Assembly: GCA_944472155.2 (NCBI GenBank)
Contig: OX235273.1
Span: 103,066,582 to 103,130,581, forward strand
Reading direction: 5' to 3'
DNA: 64,000 nt
From: Trichobilharzia szidati
Taxonomy: Eukaryota > Platyhelminthes > Trematoda > Strigeidida > Schistosomatidae
Below are positions 29,060 through 40,451 of the stretch, one piece after another (positions within the stretch are counted from its first letter, which is position 1; each line of letters opens with the position of its first letter). Position numbers and translations under genes: made by a program. Below the pieces are notes generated by a model, which saw only the letters and a program-made list of their open reading frames with translations, was not told the DNA's origin and did no database searches.

Positions 29060-31190
29060 CTTCTAATCATGCTCTTGGATTGTAAAGTGAATTCATGAAA
29101 AAACATTTTAGCTCACTTCCGACCTATTCATGCTCACATTATTAAGGAGAAAGTGAACAGGAAGTGTTGTGGAAGAGTGAATATTGTTTCACAAAGAACG
29201 ATGTTGCGTCACACGGTATGCTGTCGAGAAATGATTCACTTGAAGGTTCTACACAAAAAGGAAACATTTCGCTATAAATTACCTACACGGAAAATTCTGT
29301 ATAGTGCGTGGATATAATTTCCAGAATCAAGATGCTATCATTATTATTATTATAGTTCCTCTCCACATTAATTAATGACAAGTCGACACAGAAGAGTCGA
29401 CTACACTGACTGTACTCAATGAAACATATTTGACGATGACATATCTCTCGAGTTCAATGAATGACTAGTCATCAGATACTGAGATTACTTAGTTCCATCT
29501 CAGTCACACAACACTTTCACTGTCCTCAGATAGATTGGCTCACTTTCTCAACATAAATATCCCTGATTGATACGAGTGGCGAAGTAACTCCCGATCACAT
29601 GTTCACTACTGTGTGTTCTCAAGGAAATCTGTAAGATACGTGGAGTGATAGTATACCTTAAAGCGTACTTAGACTCTCATATCAATGACAGGAGACTGTT
29701 AAATACATCACTGCAACCGTCATTTGAACAAATAATGCATTCAGTTACATTAGTGTAGCGTGAGTGAGGGAACAAACGCTTTTAGTAGTGCCACCATCAC
29801 GTATCTCGTTGATACAGGTCATGTAGTGGAGATTATCAAGTCCCTTAGGATTTTCACCCCACAATGCATTTCAATTCTGTTCAAGTTTGCTGGAGCAATC
29901 AACGACTTTCACACTTTTAAAACTTGACTTATGCATGTAGCCGTTGCTTCCCCTGCTAACTTGTTGTCTTCACTCTTGCCCTAACTTGTTGACGTAATCT
30001 TCTGTTCTGATCTTTCCCCATTCTGATGGAGTGCAATTTCGCCTCGTATTTGCTTCCATGCCTTGAGTTGAACTCGCTACATTATTATACATTTTATTCG
30101 TTACTCATCATATACTCAGCCCCACTATCGTCATAATAACACAACTTCATTTCCAATCTACCCAAACGTTTATTGTTTTTTCGTAGACTTTGTTTTTATT
30201 CAACTTGAACCTTCTGTGTTTAAGTAATATGAGTATAATTACTGAGCACTGTTCATTAACACTGGAGTCTCCTGTGTTCCATCTCACCTAGCTAAGCATA
30301 CTGTTTCCTAATTGCTTGAATCACACAGCCTTTCTGTTTTTTTTTAGGTAGACTGAAACTGATCACGTTTTCAAACACAAATTTTGTTGATAAAGACGAG
30401 CAATGAAAAAACTCACAGTCTCTCAGTCACCACAGTGTGTTGTCATGAAGACTCATGGGATATGCTTAGAGATGATATACTTCGAAATATGTGTAGGTGA
30501 TAATGCCAGTGTGAGAAGGATGTTAATAACACCAGTGTGACTGCCATTTCCATAAACCATATACTCAGATACATCGTGAGAAAATAAAACAGGATTCACA
30601 TTGAAATTTCTGAACATGCACCGAAAAGTTTACGTCTCCAGCAGTGCTGTTGCCAGAAAACTCGTTGATATGGATCATGAGGTGGACGCTGTGAAATCCT
30701 ACAAGATTATCAATACATGATATAATTCAATTCCTTTCAAATTTGTGGAAACGGCTGCTATCAAACACGTAAGACCTAACTCATCCTTTCAGAAGTAGCG
30801 GTTGCTTCTTTTTCCTTGCTCTAGTAACTCGTTATCTTTACTATTTCTCTGATGTGTTTACGCGATCTCTGGTTGTAACCCTTTCCCAACCTTCACTTTG
30901 ATGTAATCTTCTTTGCTTCCGGATACTACGATCTGGGTTGAACTCGTCACATTGTTATGTATCTTAATAGTTCCACATAGCTTACTTGTTCACCTCGTGG
31001 CTTCATTACGCAAATCCTTTCCCGCTGAATGGAAACAATTATTATTTTTGTTTTCTTTCAACTCAAACCTTCTGTGTATCAGTGTATAAAAGTGTAATTT
31101 CTCTTCATCACTTATTTATTAGTTTTAGGGTCTCATCTACTCTTTACGTTTCCGATATGACAGTACAATGAATAAGTAATCAAAAACATT
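29060..31190 (+). mobile_element. Two tandem PLE-like 3' halves (GIY-YIG remnants)
   Basis: Unit 1 (~29,060-30,335) and unit 2 (~30,400-31,190) share 'TATCTCGTTGAT'/'AACTCGTTGATATG', 'TTGCTCTAGTAACTCG', 'GAACTCGTCACATTGTTATG' and 'CAACTCAAACCTTCTGTGT' in the same order. In unit 2 the frames read HIEISEHAPKSLRL, then VARKLVDMDHEVDAVKSYKI, then FKFVETAAIKHVRP, the order of a PLE endonuclease C-terminus. Frameshifts and stops are frequent. An inverted relative lies at 62.5-63.8 kb. Confidence 0.6.
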
Positions 31191-31195
31191 TCATT

Positions 31196-32370
31196 TTACA
31201 TCTAATCACACTTTGAATGGTTCCAGTGTGTGTGCTCACACCACTACTGCAGAACGTTTGGAGGGAAAGAGAGGTACCTAGTGACTGGGAGAAAGGCTTA
31301 TCAACTTGTCAAACCACCAATGACTTAGGCCTCTGAAGTAACTGTTGCTGAATTACTCTCCACTCCACGCCAAGCAAAACATTAAGTCAAATCATCCTGG
31401 AGAGAATATAAGGTGCACCAGATACAGAACTCCGTCACACCGACCAGAGCAAGCTTCATTCAGGAAAGGCGAGTCATGTTCTGATCGAAATGCAGATCTA
31501 TGTGGAACAGAGCATTGAATGGCAGTTAAACCTCCATGCCAACTTCTTCAAGTTTGATAAGAATTTCAACAGCGTAATTTGGAAACTTCTTCAACACTAC
31601 AGAGTGCAGTGCCCCTAACCAACCTCATTCAACAACTATTTGATGATGCCACATGTCAAGTGATGCACAGCGGAAATCTCAGTGACGCCTTTTAAGTGAA
31701 TACAGGCGTAAAATAAGGCTGCCTACTTTCACTGACGAAATTCCTCATTGTCGTTGACTGAATTATGCGAAGATCGTGTGTGGCGAGAAAACAGCAAACT
31801 GTTTGACTGATAAAAGGATTCTAGAGGATCTGTACTACGTGGATGATTTATGTCTGGTGTCACACAAATTCGATGATGTACACGTGAAAACCAACAAACT
31901 GGATGAAGAATCAGAGAAGACAGAACTTCAGGTGAATATAGAGAAGTCGAAGGTGATGAAGAAAAGCAGTCAACCAACAACAGCAAACACCAAAACACTG
32001 TCAACGTGAGAAATTTGACGGATATGACTTCCTTCACATATCCAGGCATAATTGTCCCAACTACAGGCGACACTACGGATGAGGATGCCTAGGCCAGTCA
32101 GAATAGGGAAGGGACGATAGACCTTTCTCGCCACGAAGTCAATTCGCAAATCTTCTGCACTCAGTATGAAGAACACTGTTCTGATTTTCAACAAAAATTT
32201 CAGCTTGGCCACTTCTATGTGAATGGGAAACTTAGTGTGTTATAAAAATCATTTCACTCGTCAACAACTACCTTCGTTGGCTCTATACTGAAGATAAGAT
32301 GACGACAAAGGACTAGAAACAAAAAAACTGTGGAAAAATAAATCAAGAATTTATTGTTGGAAAAATATAC
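31196..32370 (+). mobile_element. Non-LTR family R1, divergent subfamily, RT region
   Basis: Starts with the thumb-proximal segment equivalent to VLSQIILERI, then FKFDKNFNSVIWKLLQHYRV (AFD motif altered) and a GCTAEISVT-like palm strand. RILEDLYYVDDLCLVSHK (YVDD in place of FADD, ~31,830-31,850) and the VNIEKSKVMKKSSQ segment follow. It breaks off at ~32,370, where unrelated sequence begins. Its inverted sister is at 60.98-62.18 kb. Confidence 0.75.
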
Positions 32371-32469
32371 TGCAGAAAATCTTTGGGGTACTACGTATAA
32401 TTCCGTTTATACTACTATAGTACATCTACTTTCCCACGTTCAACGTTGTTCTGACTCTGTATGTAACCT

Positions 32470-32690
32470 CATATTATTTTTTAATTATGAGATATATCAC
32501 AAAGTGAAACAGTATTATTTACTGGATGACGTTTCAAGCAAAATTTATTGTTCATAATCAGATCAATTATGATCACACAACTTCGAAACTTGAGATTTAC
32601 AGTTTTCTTTGTTCTCTCCTGTTTGTCGTCGTTGGGGTAGTAGAATTTTCCAGATATCTCCGACAGGTGTTGAATCATTCCCATTACACG
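32470..32690 (-). mobile_element. PLE connector fragment, minus strand
   Basis: The minus frame contains SGKFYYPNDDKQERTKKTVN and LKFRSCVIIIDLIMNNKFCL. The plus frame at 33,735-33,919 has the corresponding GKFYYGKEERTKKTVRLKFR and VIITDVIMKNKFC. The two are inverted copies flanking a PLE reverse transcriptase piece. Confidence 0.6.
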
Positions 32691-32899
32691 TGTTTACAGT
32701 TGATTCAATAAACAAAGCTTCTGTTAGCAATCTCTCCCGCCACCCTGCTATTACATTCGACTTTAAAACTGTCATCTAATCCCATCCAGCCTAATGTATG
32801 GTTGTGTGTACAGCTGAAATATTCTTTCGATTTCTTATCTTATTCGAGTCAACTAATCTAGATTTTGCTAGTCTTTAATGCTCGGCTAGTCTGAATCAC

Positions 32900-33920
32900 C
32901 CTATTCTTCTACTTTGACCAAGAACTTGAACTTTTGGCGAAAATTCCACTTGAGGACATAATGCTGGGAGTACAGCTATTCCTGACTTCCACAGTATTGA
33001 AATTCCGGGGAAGAATATGTAAGCAAACTGAGGAAGTTGTCATGGGGTCACTAATATCTGGGGTTTTGGCAGATACATTCTTGGGTAGGTGGGAAAACAT
33101 GGCGATCGAAACGTTCAGCTCCACTCTAGAAGTATGGTGGAGGTATGTAGATGACACATTCTGTGTACTTAGAACACAGGATATAGATAGATTTTTCGAA
33201 CACATTAACTCAAACGTGAAGGCAATTCAATTCATTTATGAATTGGAGAGTCAGGAAGGGGAAATTCCAATGTTAGATTGTAACGTAAAAAGGAAAGAAG
33301 ATGGGAAGTTAAACACTAGTGTTTACAGGAAAGCCACAAATTCAAACAGATATTTGAACTCCGGATCACCCCATCCAATATCAGAGAAATAAGATTGGTG
33401 GAATGTTTAAGTAATAGAGCACAGAAACTAAGTATTACCAAGGAAAATCTAAGGCAGGAAGTGAGGCACATAAGAGAAGCTTGGAAACTTAATAATTAGC
33501 CTGATAATTTAGTCAAACAATGTAGGGAAATGTAAAAATAAAATAAATAATAATTGTAGTGATAATAATAATACTATTAATGACGACATGCATGCACAGG
33601 ATAATGAAAACACCAATAACAAGGAATCTAAATCACCAGTAGTAGTTCCATACAAAGAAGGGACCTCGGAAACCTTACTCAGAATTCTTAACAATGCAGG
33701 CAGGAATAAAAGCGGGTGGCATTCAAAACAGGAGTGATTCAACAATTGTCCACCCAGACACCTGGAAAATTCTACTATGGCAAAGAGGAGAGAACAAAGA
33801 AAACCGTAAGACTCAAGTTCCGAAGGCGTGTGATTATAACTGATGTGATTATGAAGAACAAATTTTGTTCGAAACTCTCATCCAGTAAACAATACTGTTT
33901 CACTTTGCGACATTTCTAAT
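32900..33920 (+). mobile_element. PLE reverse transcriptase fragment plus connector
   Basis: In the frame from 32,934: RICKQTEEVVMGSLISGVLA (MGS at residues 37-39), then WRYVDDTFCVL with the catalytic YVDD at 71-74, PMLDCNVKRKEDGKL and VYRKATNSNRYLNSGSPHP. This is the Penelope-type palm. After a frameshift at ~33,390 the helix LSNRAQKLSITKENLRQEV continues, then VVVPYKEGTSETLLRIL. There are stops and further shifts. The fingers domain and the GIY-YIG domain are missing here. Confidence 0.85.
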
Positions 33921-34995
33921 TACACACTACCACAGTGCCCAAGTTTTACACATATATTCGTCTGTATAGAACTATTTATCAAACAATGTATTGTATTAAG
34001 AAGCGCAAGTTTAGTCTTGAAAAGGTGTATCGTTAACAAAATGCAATTTTGGAGAGCGCAAGGCGAACGTAAAATAGTGTAACAGCGCAAAAAATATGTA
34101 TGTAGCGAACGATAACCAATATTCAATAATACATTGAATTAGTTTTATAAACGTACATTTACGGTGAATATAACTGCGACACACATATACACTGTCTGGT
34201 ATTCAGAAGATGATCAGCAATTCAAATTGATTCGGTTTAAATTCGGATTATCACACACTTACTACTCCTACTACCGATACTGTGACTACATTTTACGGCT
34301 TCCACTTCTGATTATGTGAAGATGTAGAATGTGTATAAGGACTGAATAATAATTCTATCTCTATCTTTTTATAAATATTCAGGTCTTATGTCGACAGTTG
34401 CCTTTCTAATCGCCAAGATACAATCAAATAGGAACAAGACGATGTGCATGTGTGTTTGCCTCTGTTAGTGTACTAGTGTGTGTGTGTGTGTGTGCGAGGG
34501 AAAGACAGAAAGGTTTAAAGACTAATAACAGAATCTAATGGACTTACGCTACAGTTTTATATGACAAACCCATCCACAAAACACCCACTCCACATTGCAA
34601 CACAACAATAACACATCACAACACAACGTTGTTAATTCTAATGATGTTAAAATTGGTCTAAATTTGTTGTCCTAGATAGATTTGAACAGTTGTTACCCAT
34701 GGGAATGTGTATGTGGAAGCTGCTTTTTCCTCAGAAAAACAACTTTTAAGACAAAATTAGAATTCATACCAGAGAATAATAGTGTCCTACAGACTGGATA
34801 GGCTTCTTCGTACATCCTAACCATTAAATATTATAATAGATACTTTGTGTTAAGACAACTGACCAATAGAAATTCTCTTTCATCGGTGTCTTAATTAAAT
34901 TAGTCAATAATTTGTGTATGTGAAGGAATTCAAATTTTACCAGAAAGTATGAGTCATATAACAAGGAAGGATGTTATATGTATTACTATATATAT
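33921..34995. other. No gene seen; GT microsatellite
   Basis: A TG run at ~34,470-34,495, a CA-rich patch at ~34,580-34,625, otherwise AT-rich. Confidence 0.45.
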
Positions 34996-34997
34996 AT

Positions 34998-35145
34998 TCT
35001 AATTGTTCCCTTGGGTTCCAAGTGGGAAATACGTTGTAAGCATTACATATGCATTCCATGCTGGTCGCTGAAAGTTTTTTTTATTATCTTGGCCCACAAT
35101 TACCCATAAGTTTTCATTCCTCCTCGCGCGATCTCCTTCTTGTCA
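34998..35145 (-). mobile_element. Non-LTR family R1, extreme 3' end
   Basis: RC of 'GTTCCCTTGGGTTCCAAGTG' is the conserved end (..TRNPREQ). About 140 bases remain before a sharp junction to unrelated sequence near 35,145. Confidence 0.65.
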
Positions 35146-35344
35146 ACCTCAGTCATACTGTCGACTTGAGGCTTTCGTTTGTCTGTCTCTGTCTGGATTC
35201 AACATAGAGCTTGGCACCGAGGTGCAGCAGTTCGAGTCACCACGTTCAAAAAAACACAAAGGTAGACAAGAAGATGAGTGAAGAGAATCAGTAGAGTTTT
35301 GACGAGTATAAGAGTGAAACAGAATGAGTAATGGTAGAAAGGAA
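35146..35344. other. Unassigned; weak tRNA-like block on minus strand
   Basis: 'CACCGAGGTGCAGCAGTTCG' at ~35,216 resembles a B box plus loop in RC. No further support. Confidence 0.3.
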
Positions 35345-36893
35345 TATGAAAGATTACAGAGACTGAATACATCTGCGTAAGCCATTGACAACGATTTTGA
35401 GCCATGTCGCCTATTGTCTCCAGTCGTTGATTCTTAGAGTCCCGAGGGCCCCAACACAGAAGTCTGCATTTCCCTACCTAACTCACTTTAACTGTCAGGG
35501 ATTTCATGGATTGATGCCATGTTTTTGTTTGGCCACCACTTACTCTTTTCCAACCTGCACCTACCTACATCAGCTAGTAATGCCCGTCAGGGGAGGCGAT
35601 GGTTAGGCATGCGCAGCACGTGACGTAGCCATCTCAATCTATGTAACTTTATGGCCTCTTCGATTGATTTTCCCTCTTTGCCAAACACTCTACGCCTTAC
35701 GTCAACATTACTTACCTTATTATGCCACCTAACGTGAGAAAGAGATCGTAGACATCTATGTTCGAAAACAGTCAACGTTTTCATGTCTTCAACTCATATT
35801 GACCATGTTTCAGAGCCATAGAGAAAGACGGAGTGAACTGCTGAGCAGTACACACGTCCCTTGGTTGATAGCCGGATGTCACGCCTACGCCAGAGACGGT
35901 GTAAGTTAGCGAAAGCAGCCCGAGCTTTTTGGATACGTGCTGAGAATTCTTCGCCAATCAGTCCGTTGTTGCTGATACAACTTCCCAAATAGGTGAAGTG
36001 GTCAACATGTTCTATCACTTCACTCCCTATCACTAAGCTAGGAGTCGACGTTGTCCAGTCCTGTAGCAGCATCTTACATTTTACAGGGGCGAATCGCATG
36101 CCAAATATACGAAGATTGCTGCTCAAGGTGTTCAGAAGACTCTGCATTTTGTCAGCCTCCTCCCCTAACAGGACTATGTCATCTGCATATTCTAAGTCCA
36201 TAAGACTATTCCCTGGTAACAAGTCGATTCCTAAGTCGTTAAGTCCAGTTAAGGATACTTCTATTAGCATATCTATGATGAAGTTAAACAGAAAAGGGGA
36301 AGTGGACATCCTTGACGGACACCACTGGTTGTTATCAATTCAGATGACAATTCCCCATAAGCCCTTACACAGCTACGTGAGTTTGAGTAGAGTGCCTTGA
36401 TTAGTGCAATGTACTTTCTTGGCACTCCCTTCACAGTCAAACATTGCCATAGTACCTTTCGATCCACGGAGTCGAAGGCCGCCTTCAAGTCAAGAAATAT
36501 GGCAATTGTTGGACGCTTAAAAGTGTGTCTATGTTCTAGGATCTATCGGAGAGTGAAGATATGATCTATGCACCCTCTACCTGGCCTAAAACCCGCTTGA
36601 TTTCACCTCGTTTGTTCTTCCCGAGTTCGGCTTAGTCTCTGCATGATTACTGAGCCTAGGATTTTGGAGACTATGTTAGTCAGGCTGATTCCTCTATGAT
36701 TATCACATGAGGACTTGTCTCCATTCTCGAATATTGCTTTAATAAGTGACTTACCCCAGTTTGATGGAACCGTCTCTGATTCCCAGACGTTACCTAGTAC
36801 CTTAGTTAAACTATAAACTAGTATGTCAACCCCATATTTAAACACCTCCGGAATAATTCCGTCGGGTCCCGCCGCTTTAGTTTGAGCTCCACT
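35345..36893 (-). mobile_element. Non-LTR family R2, longest copy: reverse transcriptase and C-terminus
   Basis: On the minus strand, in order: EVFKYGVDILVYSLTKVLGN, VPSNWGKSLIKAIFENGDKS, NHRGISLTNIVSKIL (finger motifs), KAAFDSVDRKVLWQ (catalytic Asp, ~36,470), SGVRQGCPLP (~36,320) and LEYADDIVLLGEEADKM (YADD ~36,175-36,186). Then come FTYLGSCISNNG, SARIQKARAAFANL and the GKEGKSIEEAIKLHRLRWLR C-terminus. This is a near-complete RTE-like RT domain split over four frames by small indels; the endonuclease part is missing. It is joined at ~36,893 to an R1 fragment. Confidence 0.9.
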
Positions 36894-37090
36894 CGAGGAT
36901 ATGCCTGACGCGTTATGTCACTCAGCGGTCTTCTGAGTGTGTGTGTCCAGTCTGTTTCCAGTTGCTTCTGCATATTTGTTGAGTAATAGTTGTTTCTTGG
37001 TTGATTGATTTCCAGATTTCATTGCTGGTAATCCTTTCTGGAGAGGTCTTCTGATCTAAAGTATGGAGTGAAGTGGGCAGCTCTTGATAG
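36894..37090 (-). mobile_element. Non-LTR family R1, internal fragment
   Basis: RC encodes LGRSPERITSNEIWKSINQE (as the WPERITNKKLW block) and RPLSDITRQAYP-WSS. The start of the 'EWNPKGKRR' region is at the junction. It was probably the insertion target, or inserted next to R2. Confidence 0.65.
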
Positions 37091-37124
37091 AAGTCAGGTT
37101 TCTACTAATTTCTTTATTTTGTGC

Positions 37125-37500
37125 TTTAGTGGTTCAGTGGTGGAGTGATCACTAACTGGTTCACTCTTAAAGTTCGCCTAGCCAGTAGTAAGCTTCGTGA
37201 AGAGGGAAGGTTGTATGTGTTTTTAACAGGCCTACCGTTACTGAAGCTTCAAAAGCTAAAGCTTGAATCTGCTTGGAGAGACAAAGGCTTTAAAAAACAT
37301 GAACTGCCTTCTCTTAACTGTTGGTTTTCAAGGATTAATCTGCTGTTGACTGATTACAGACTTAAGTTACCTGTAGTTCTAGTTAGAAGTCATGACCACT
37401 GAGGTCCATCAGGTTGACTAAATTAACTGGCTCTTAGCTGTGTATATCGCAAATGGGTATAAGTTAGAATTCATGCACCACTGGATTTCATCCCAGTTGA
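37125..37500 (+). mobile_element. SINE-B copy fused to SINE-A distal module
   Basis: A-box-like GTGGTTCAGTGGTGGAGTGA (~37,129), 'AGAGGGAAGGTTGTATG', 'GCTTCAAAAGCTAAAGCTTG', then 'TACCTGTAGTTCTAGTTAGA'. The order equals that at 2.21-2.59 kb rotated, so both are composites of the same two repeats. Confidence 0.5.
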
Positions 37501-37684
37501 TGAATGGTCAATGGAACTTAAGTCGTAACTTAATAGGCTCAGGCTACAATCACCGGTGAGGTCATCGGTTCATATTGCCGAAGAGTCATTCAGTAATCCC
37601 ACGTAATCATTTTCTCTTTAACTTAAGTCGATTAGTGGGCAAACTTGAAATACCTTTTTAAATAGTTATTTTTATTAGCTACAC

Positions 37685-38440
37685 TTGAAGCAGCAAAGAC
37701 AGGACTCCAGGTGAACATAGACAAGACGGAGGTTATGAAAATAACCAACCAACAACAACAACAGCAGCAGCAACATCCAGCGCCAATCACCATCAACGGG
37801 AGGGATTTGAAAGAGGTTACTTCATTCACTTATCTAGGGAGCATTGTCTCAACTACAGGAGGAACGGACGAGGATGTCAAATCGAGAATCGGAAAGGCGA
37901 GAAACACATTCATCAACCTGAAACCAATCTGGAAATCTTCGTCACTCAGCATCAACAACAAAATTCGGATTTTCAATACAAACGTCAAGTCAGTTCTTCT
38001 ATACGGATCAGAAACTTGGCGGGTCACAAAGAATATTTCCAACAGCCTGTTGCAGACCTTTATCAACAACTGTCTTCGCTCTATACTGAAAATCAGATGG
38101 CCGGAAAGAATCACCAACAAGAAACTATGGGAACAAACAAAACAAGAACCAATCGCCCAACAAATATGCAGGAGAAAGTGGAGATGGATTGGACACTCGC
38201 TGAGGAGGCCGTTGGGTGACATCGCTTGTCAGGCCATTGCTCGAGTGGAACCCGAAAGGGAAGCGGCGAGTGGGACGTCCAAGGGTGACATGGAGGAGAT
38301 CGTGTGAAGAGGAGTTGAAACAGTATGGATTAACATGGATGCAGGTGAAAAGTACAGCAGAAGACAGAAGCAAGTGGAGGCGTGCAGTTGAAGCCCTATG
38401 TTCCACTAGGAACCCAAGGGAACAATAATAATAATACTTG
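37685..38440 (+). mobile_element. Non-LTR family R1, best-preserved C-terminal domain
   Basis: Frame 37,711-38,307: VNIDKTEVMKITN, an eight-residue Gln run, [111 protein letters not shown]. After a frameshift at ~38,220: WNPKGKRRVGRPRVTWRRSC, EELKQYGLTWMQVKSTAEDR, then CSTRNPREQ-stop (38,428). The end runs into AATAATAAT. The RT palm is truncated away. Confidence 0.9.
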
Positions 38441-38449
38441 AACGTTTAA

Positions 38450-39440
38450 TATCCAATTCAAATTCAGTGAACAGTTCTATATACAGAAAGATGGTGTAGC
38501 TATGGGGTCTCCTCTCTGTCCGCTTCTAGCTGACTACTTCATGGCGAATCTTGAAAACAACATCCTCGATCCTTTAATAAATAGATGACAGGTTCATAAT
38601 TTTTGATTAAAAAGGTGATTTAGAGTATCTCTTCAAAAATTTCAGTAAATTCACTTCTTAAAACGTAAACGAAACATGGCATTTCCACTTATGGATGTAC
38701 TACTTACCAGAAAACAAGACTGCACGATCCAAATATCAATATATCACAAGCCAATATGGACGGGACAGTTCATAAACTTCCAGCGGTTCGTCTCACTAGT
38801 CTGAAAGTAAAACCTAGGACTAGAAAAATCTGTTCGAAGACACAATAGAGAAAGAATTAAATTTATTACGTGAAACCCTACTAGAGAACAGGTATCCACT
38901 AAAATTAACCGACAAAACATGAGGGAAAAGCCTCCGTCGCCAAAAATTACAATTGTTTCTAAGAAAACTCTCTTCATGAACGTGTAATTCAGAGGTGACA
39001 TCGGAGCAGAAATTCTTAGAAACCACCTTTCTAAATGTTTAAAGAAGACATTTCAGGCAGCCGCAATACGCATCACGTTCCCTAGCAGACCATTTATGCT
39101 GTCTAACGTTAAGGATAAAATCCAGCTTTTGAACACCTAATTTTACTTGCCCGTGTGAAGCAAAGTATATTGGCCGTAAGCAACGTCAAGTCCACAAACG
39201 TATTCTGTAACATTGTCCAGCTTAGTTAGCCAGAGAAGGAAAGAAGAATAGCAGCGGCTTCATCCTCAAACACCTGTAGACTCTGGACATCGAGAGCCTC
39301 CACTTGCATGAATGCTTCACAGTGCTACACAGAGTCCTTCAATATCGTACAAAGGGACTTCGCATACACCATCGGCACATAGCTGAATCATTGGCTATTC
39401 GGGATCTGAAGCCGGACCTCTGCATTTAAAAGCACTGCAC
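38450..39440 (+). pseudogene. Near-complete PLE pseudogene (RT palm to GIY-YIG end)
   Basis: KDGVAMGSPLCPLLADYFMA (38,487-38,546) is the PLE palm strand before the catalytic motif, and NLENNILDPL follows. Downstream come IYHKPIWTGQFINFQRF, the connector (about 38,990-39,130), CPCEAKYIGRKQRQVHKRIL (~39,149-39,208; YIG box and Arg helix, then a stop) and AESLAIRDLKPDLCI near 39,385-39,429. Many stops and frameshifts. It begins right after an R1 3' end, so one of the two inserted at the other. Confidence 0.8.
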
Positions 39441-39985
39441 ACATTCAATCGCCCTACCATGGCCAGAGTAAAGTTCTTACTATAATTTTGCTTCTTTTTA
39501 TTATGTAAGTTTACTATTATTATTATTAATATTATTACTATTATTATTATTATTATTCCCATCATCCTTATTTTATTATCACTCTACTACTGTTTATTAA
39601 TAACATTGCTTTTTCATTCAGATTTTATGTAAAAACACTTTGTCGTCTTCCCACTAGTTCCAGTCCATTCTACACAATCGTATTGATTAGTAATTTGTTA
39701 CACTTATTACGTCATGCCAACTTCTGTCCCTTTTCTAAATTCCCATTAATCACCTCATCTAAGTTACACCTTACATTACGCAATACGTTTTTCGAGGACA
39801 AATTTTACTGGAATCTGATTGGTCTTATGATTTTTTTATCAAATATAATTACGATTGTACAGCTTATGAAAATGAATTTATCGGAAATAAAATTTCCTTC
39901 GCTGTTTACGCCTTTTTCTTACACTTGAATACGTTGGTATTAAAACATGGTTATATTACTGTCACTTTATTATTCCCTTTGACTT
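39441..39985. repeat. PLE 3' flank with terminal motif
   Basis: ATT repeats (39,512-39,556), then at ~39,850-39,912 'ACGATTGTACAGCTTATG'..TTTCCTTCGCTG, the recurrent terminal motif in diverged form. It lies downstream of the plus-strand PLE pseudogene, supporting assignment as its 3' end. Confidence 0.5.
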
Positions 39986-39989
39986 TAAC

Positions 39990-40450
39990 AGAACATTTCT
40001 GTAGTCCCTTTTATCTGACTCCACGATCACCCATAAGCTCTAATCCCCATCTCACACGAACTCCTCCAGATTGTCTTTGGATACCCAACTCGTCCTTTCC
40101 ACTGGACGATCTGGTATTTGACGTCACATGAAGGTCTCCCCATTGTTTTCAGAGTGTTTGTAGGGCGACAGCTTCTTGACTAGTTCATTACTAGAGTTCT
40201 TTGTTGCTTATTCTCCTTGGCCATCTGATCTTCAGAATGAAGCGAAGGCGGATGTTAACAAAAGTCTACAGCAGCCAGTTGAAGATGCTTTAGCCGATGG
40301 CTCAATTCTGTGAACTAAATAAAAGAATTGATTTGATATTATTAGTAAAGATCCGGATCTTGGTGCCTATTGTAAGTGCAACAGATTTCCACACTGATTT
40401 CAGATTAATGACGATCTATGTTGTTTACTTGATCTAATCCTGGCTAGATT
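39990..40450 (-). mobile_element. Non-LTR family R1, decayed C-terminal part
   Basis: RC order: SLKSVWKSVAL.., ILKIRWPRRISNKEL.., then the terminal block with 'GTTCGTGTGAGATGGGG'. It lies inverted and adjacent to the next R1 copy (40,440 onwards). Confidence 0.6.
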
Positions 40451-40451
40451 T

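Noticed and set aside
30986..31171. Plus frame MFTSWLHYANPFPLNG.. as a small gene
   Set aside because: Lies in the 3' untranslated part of a PLE-like unit, and the related copies at 30.1 and 62.7 kb do not keep the frame open.
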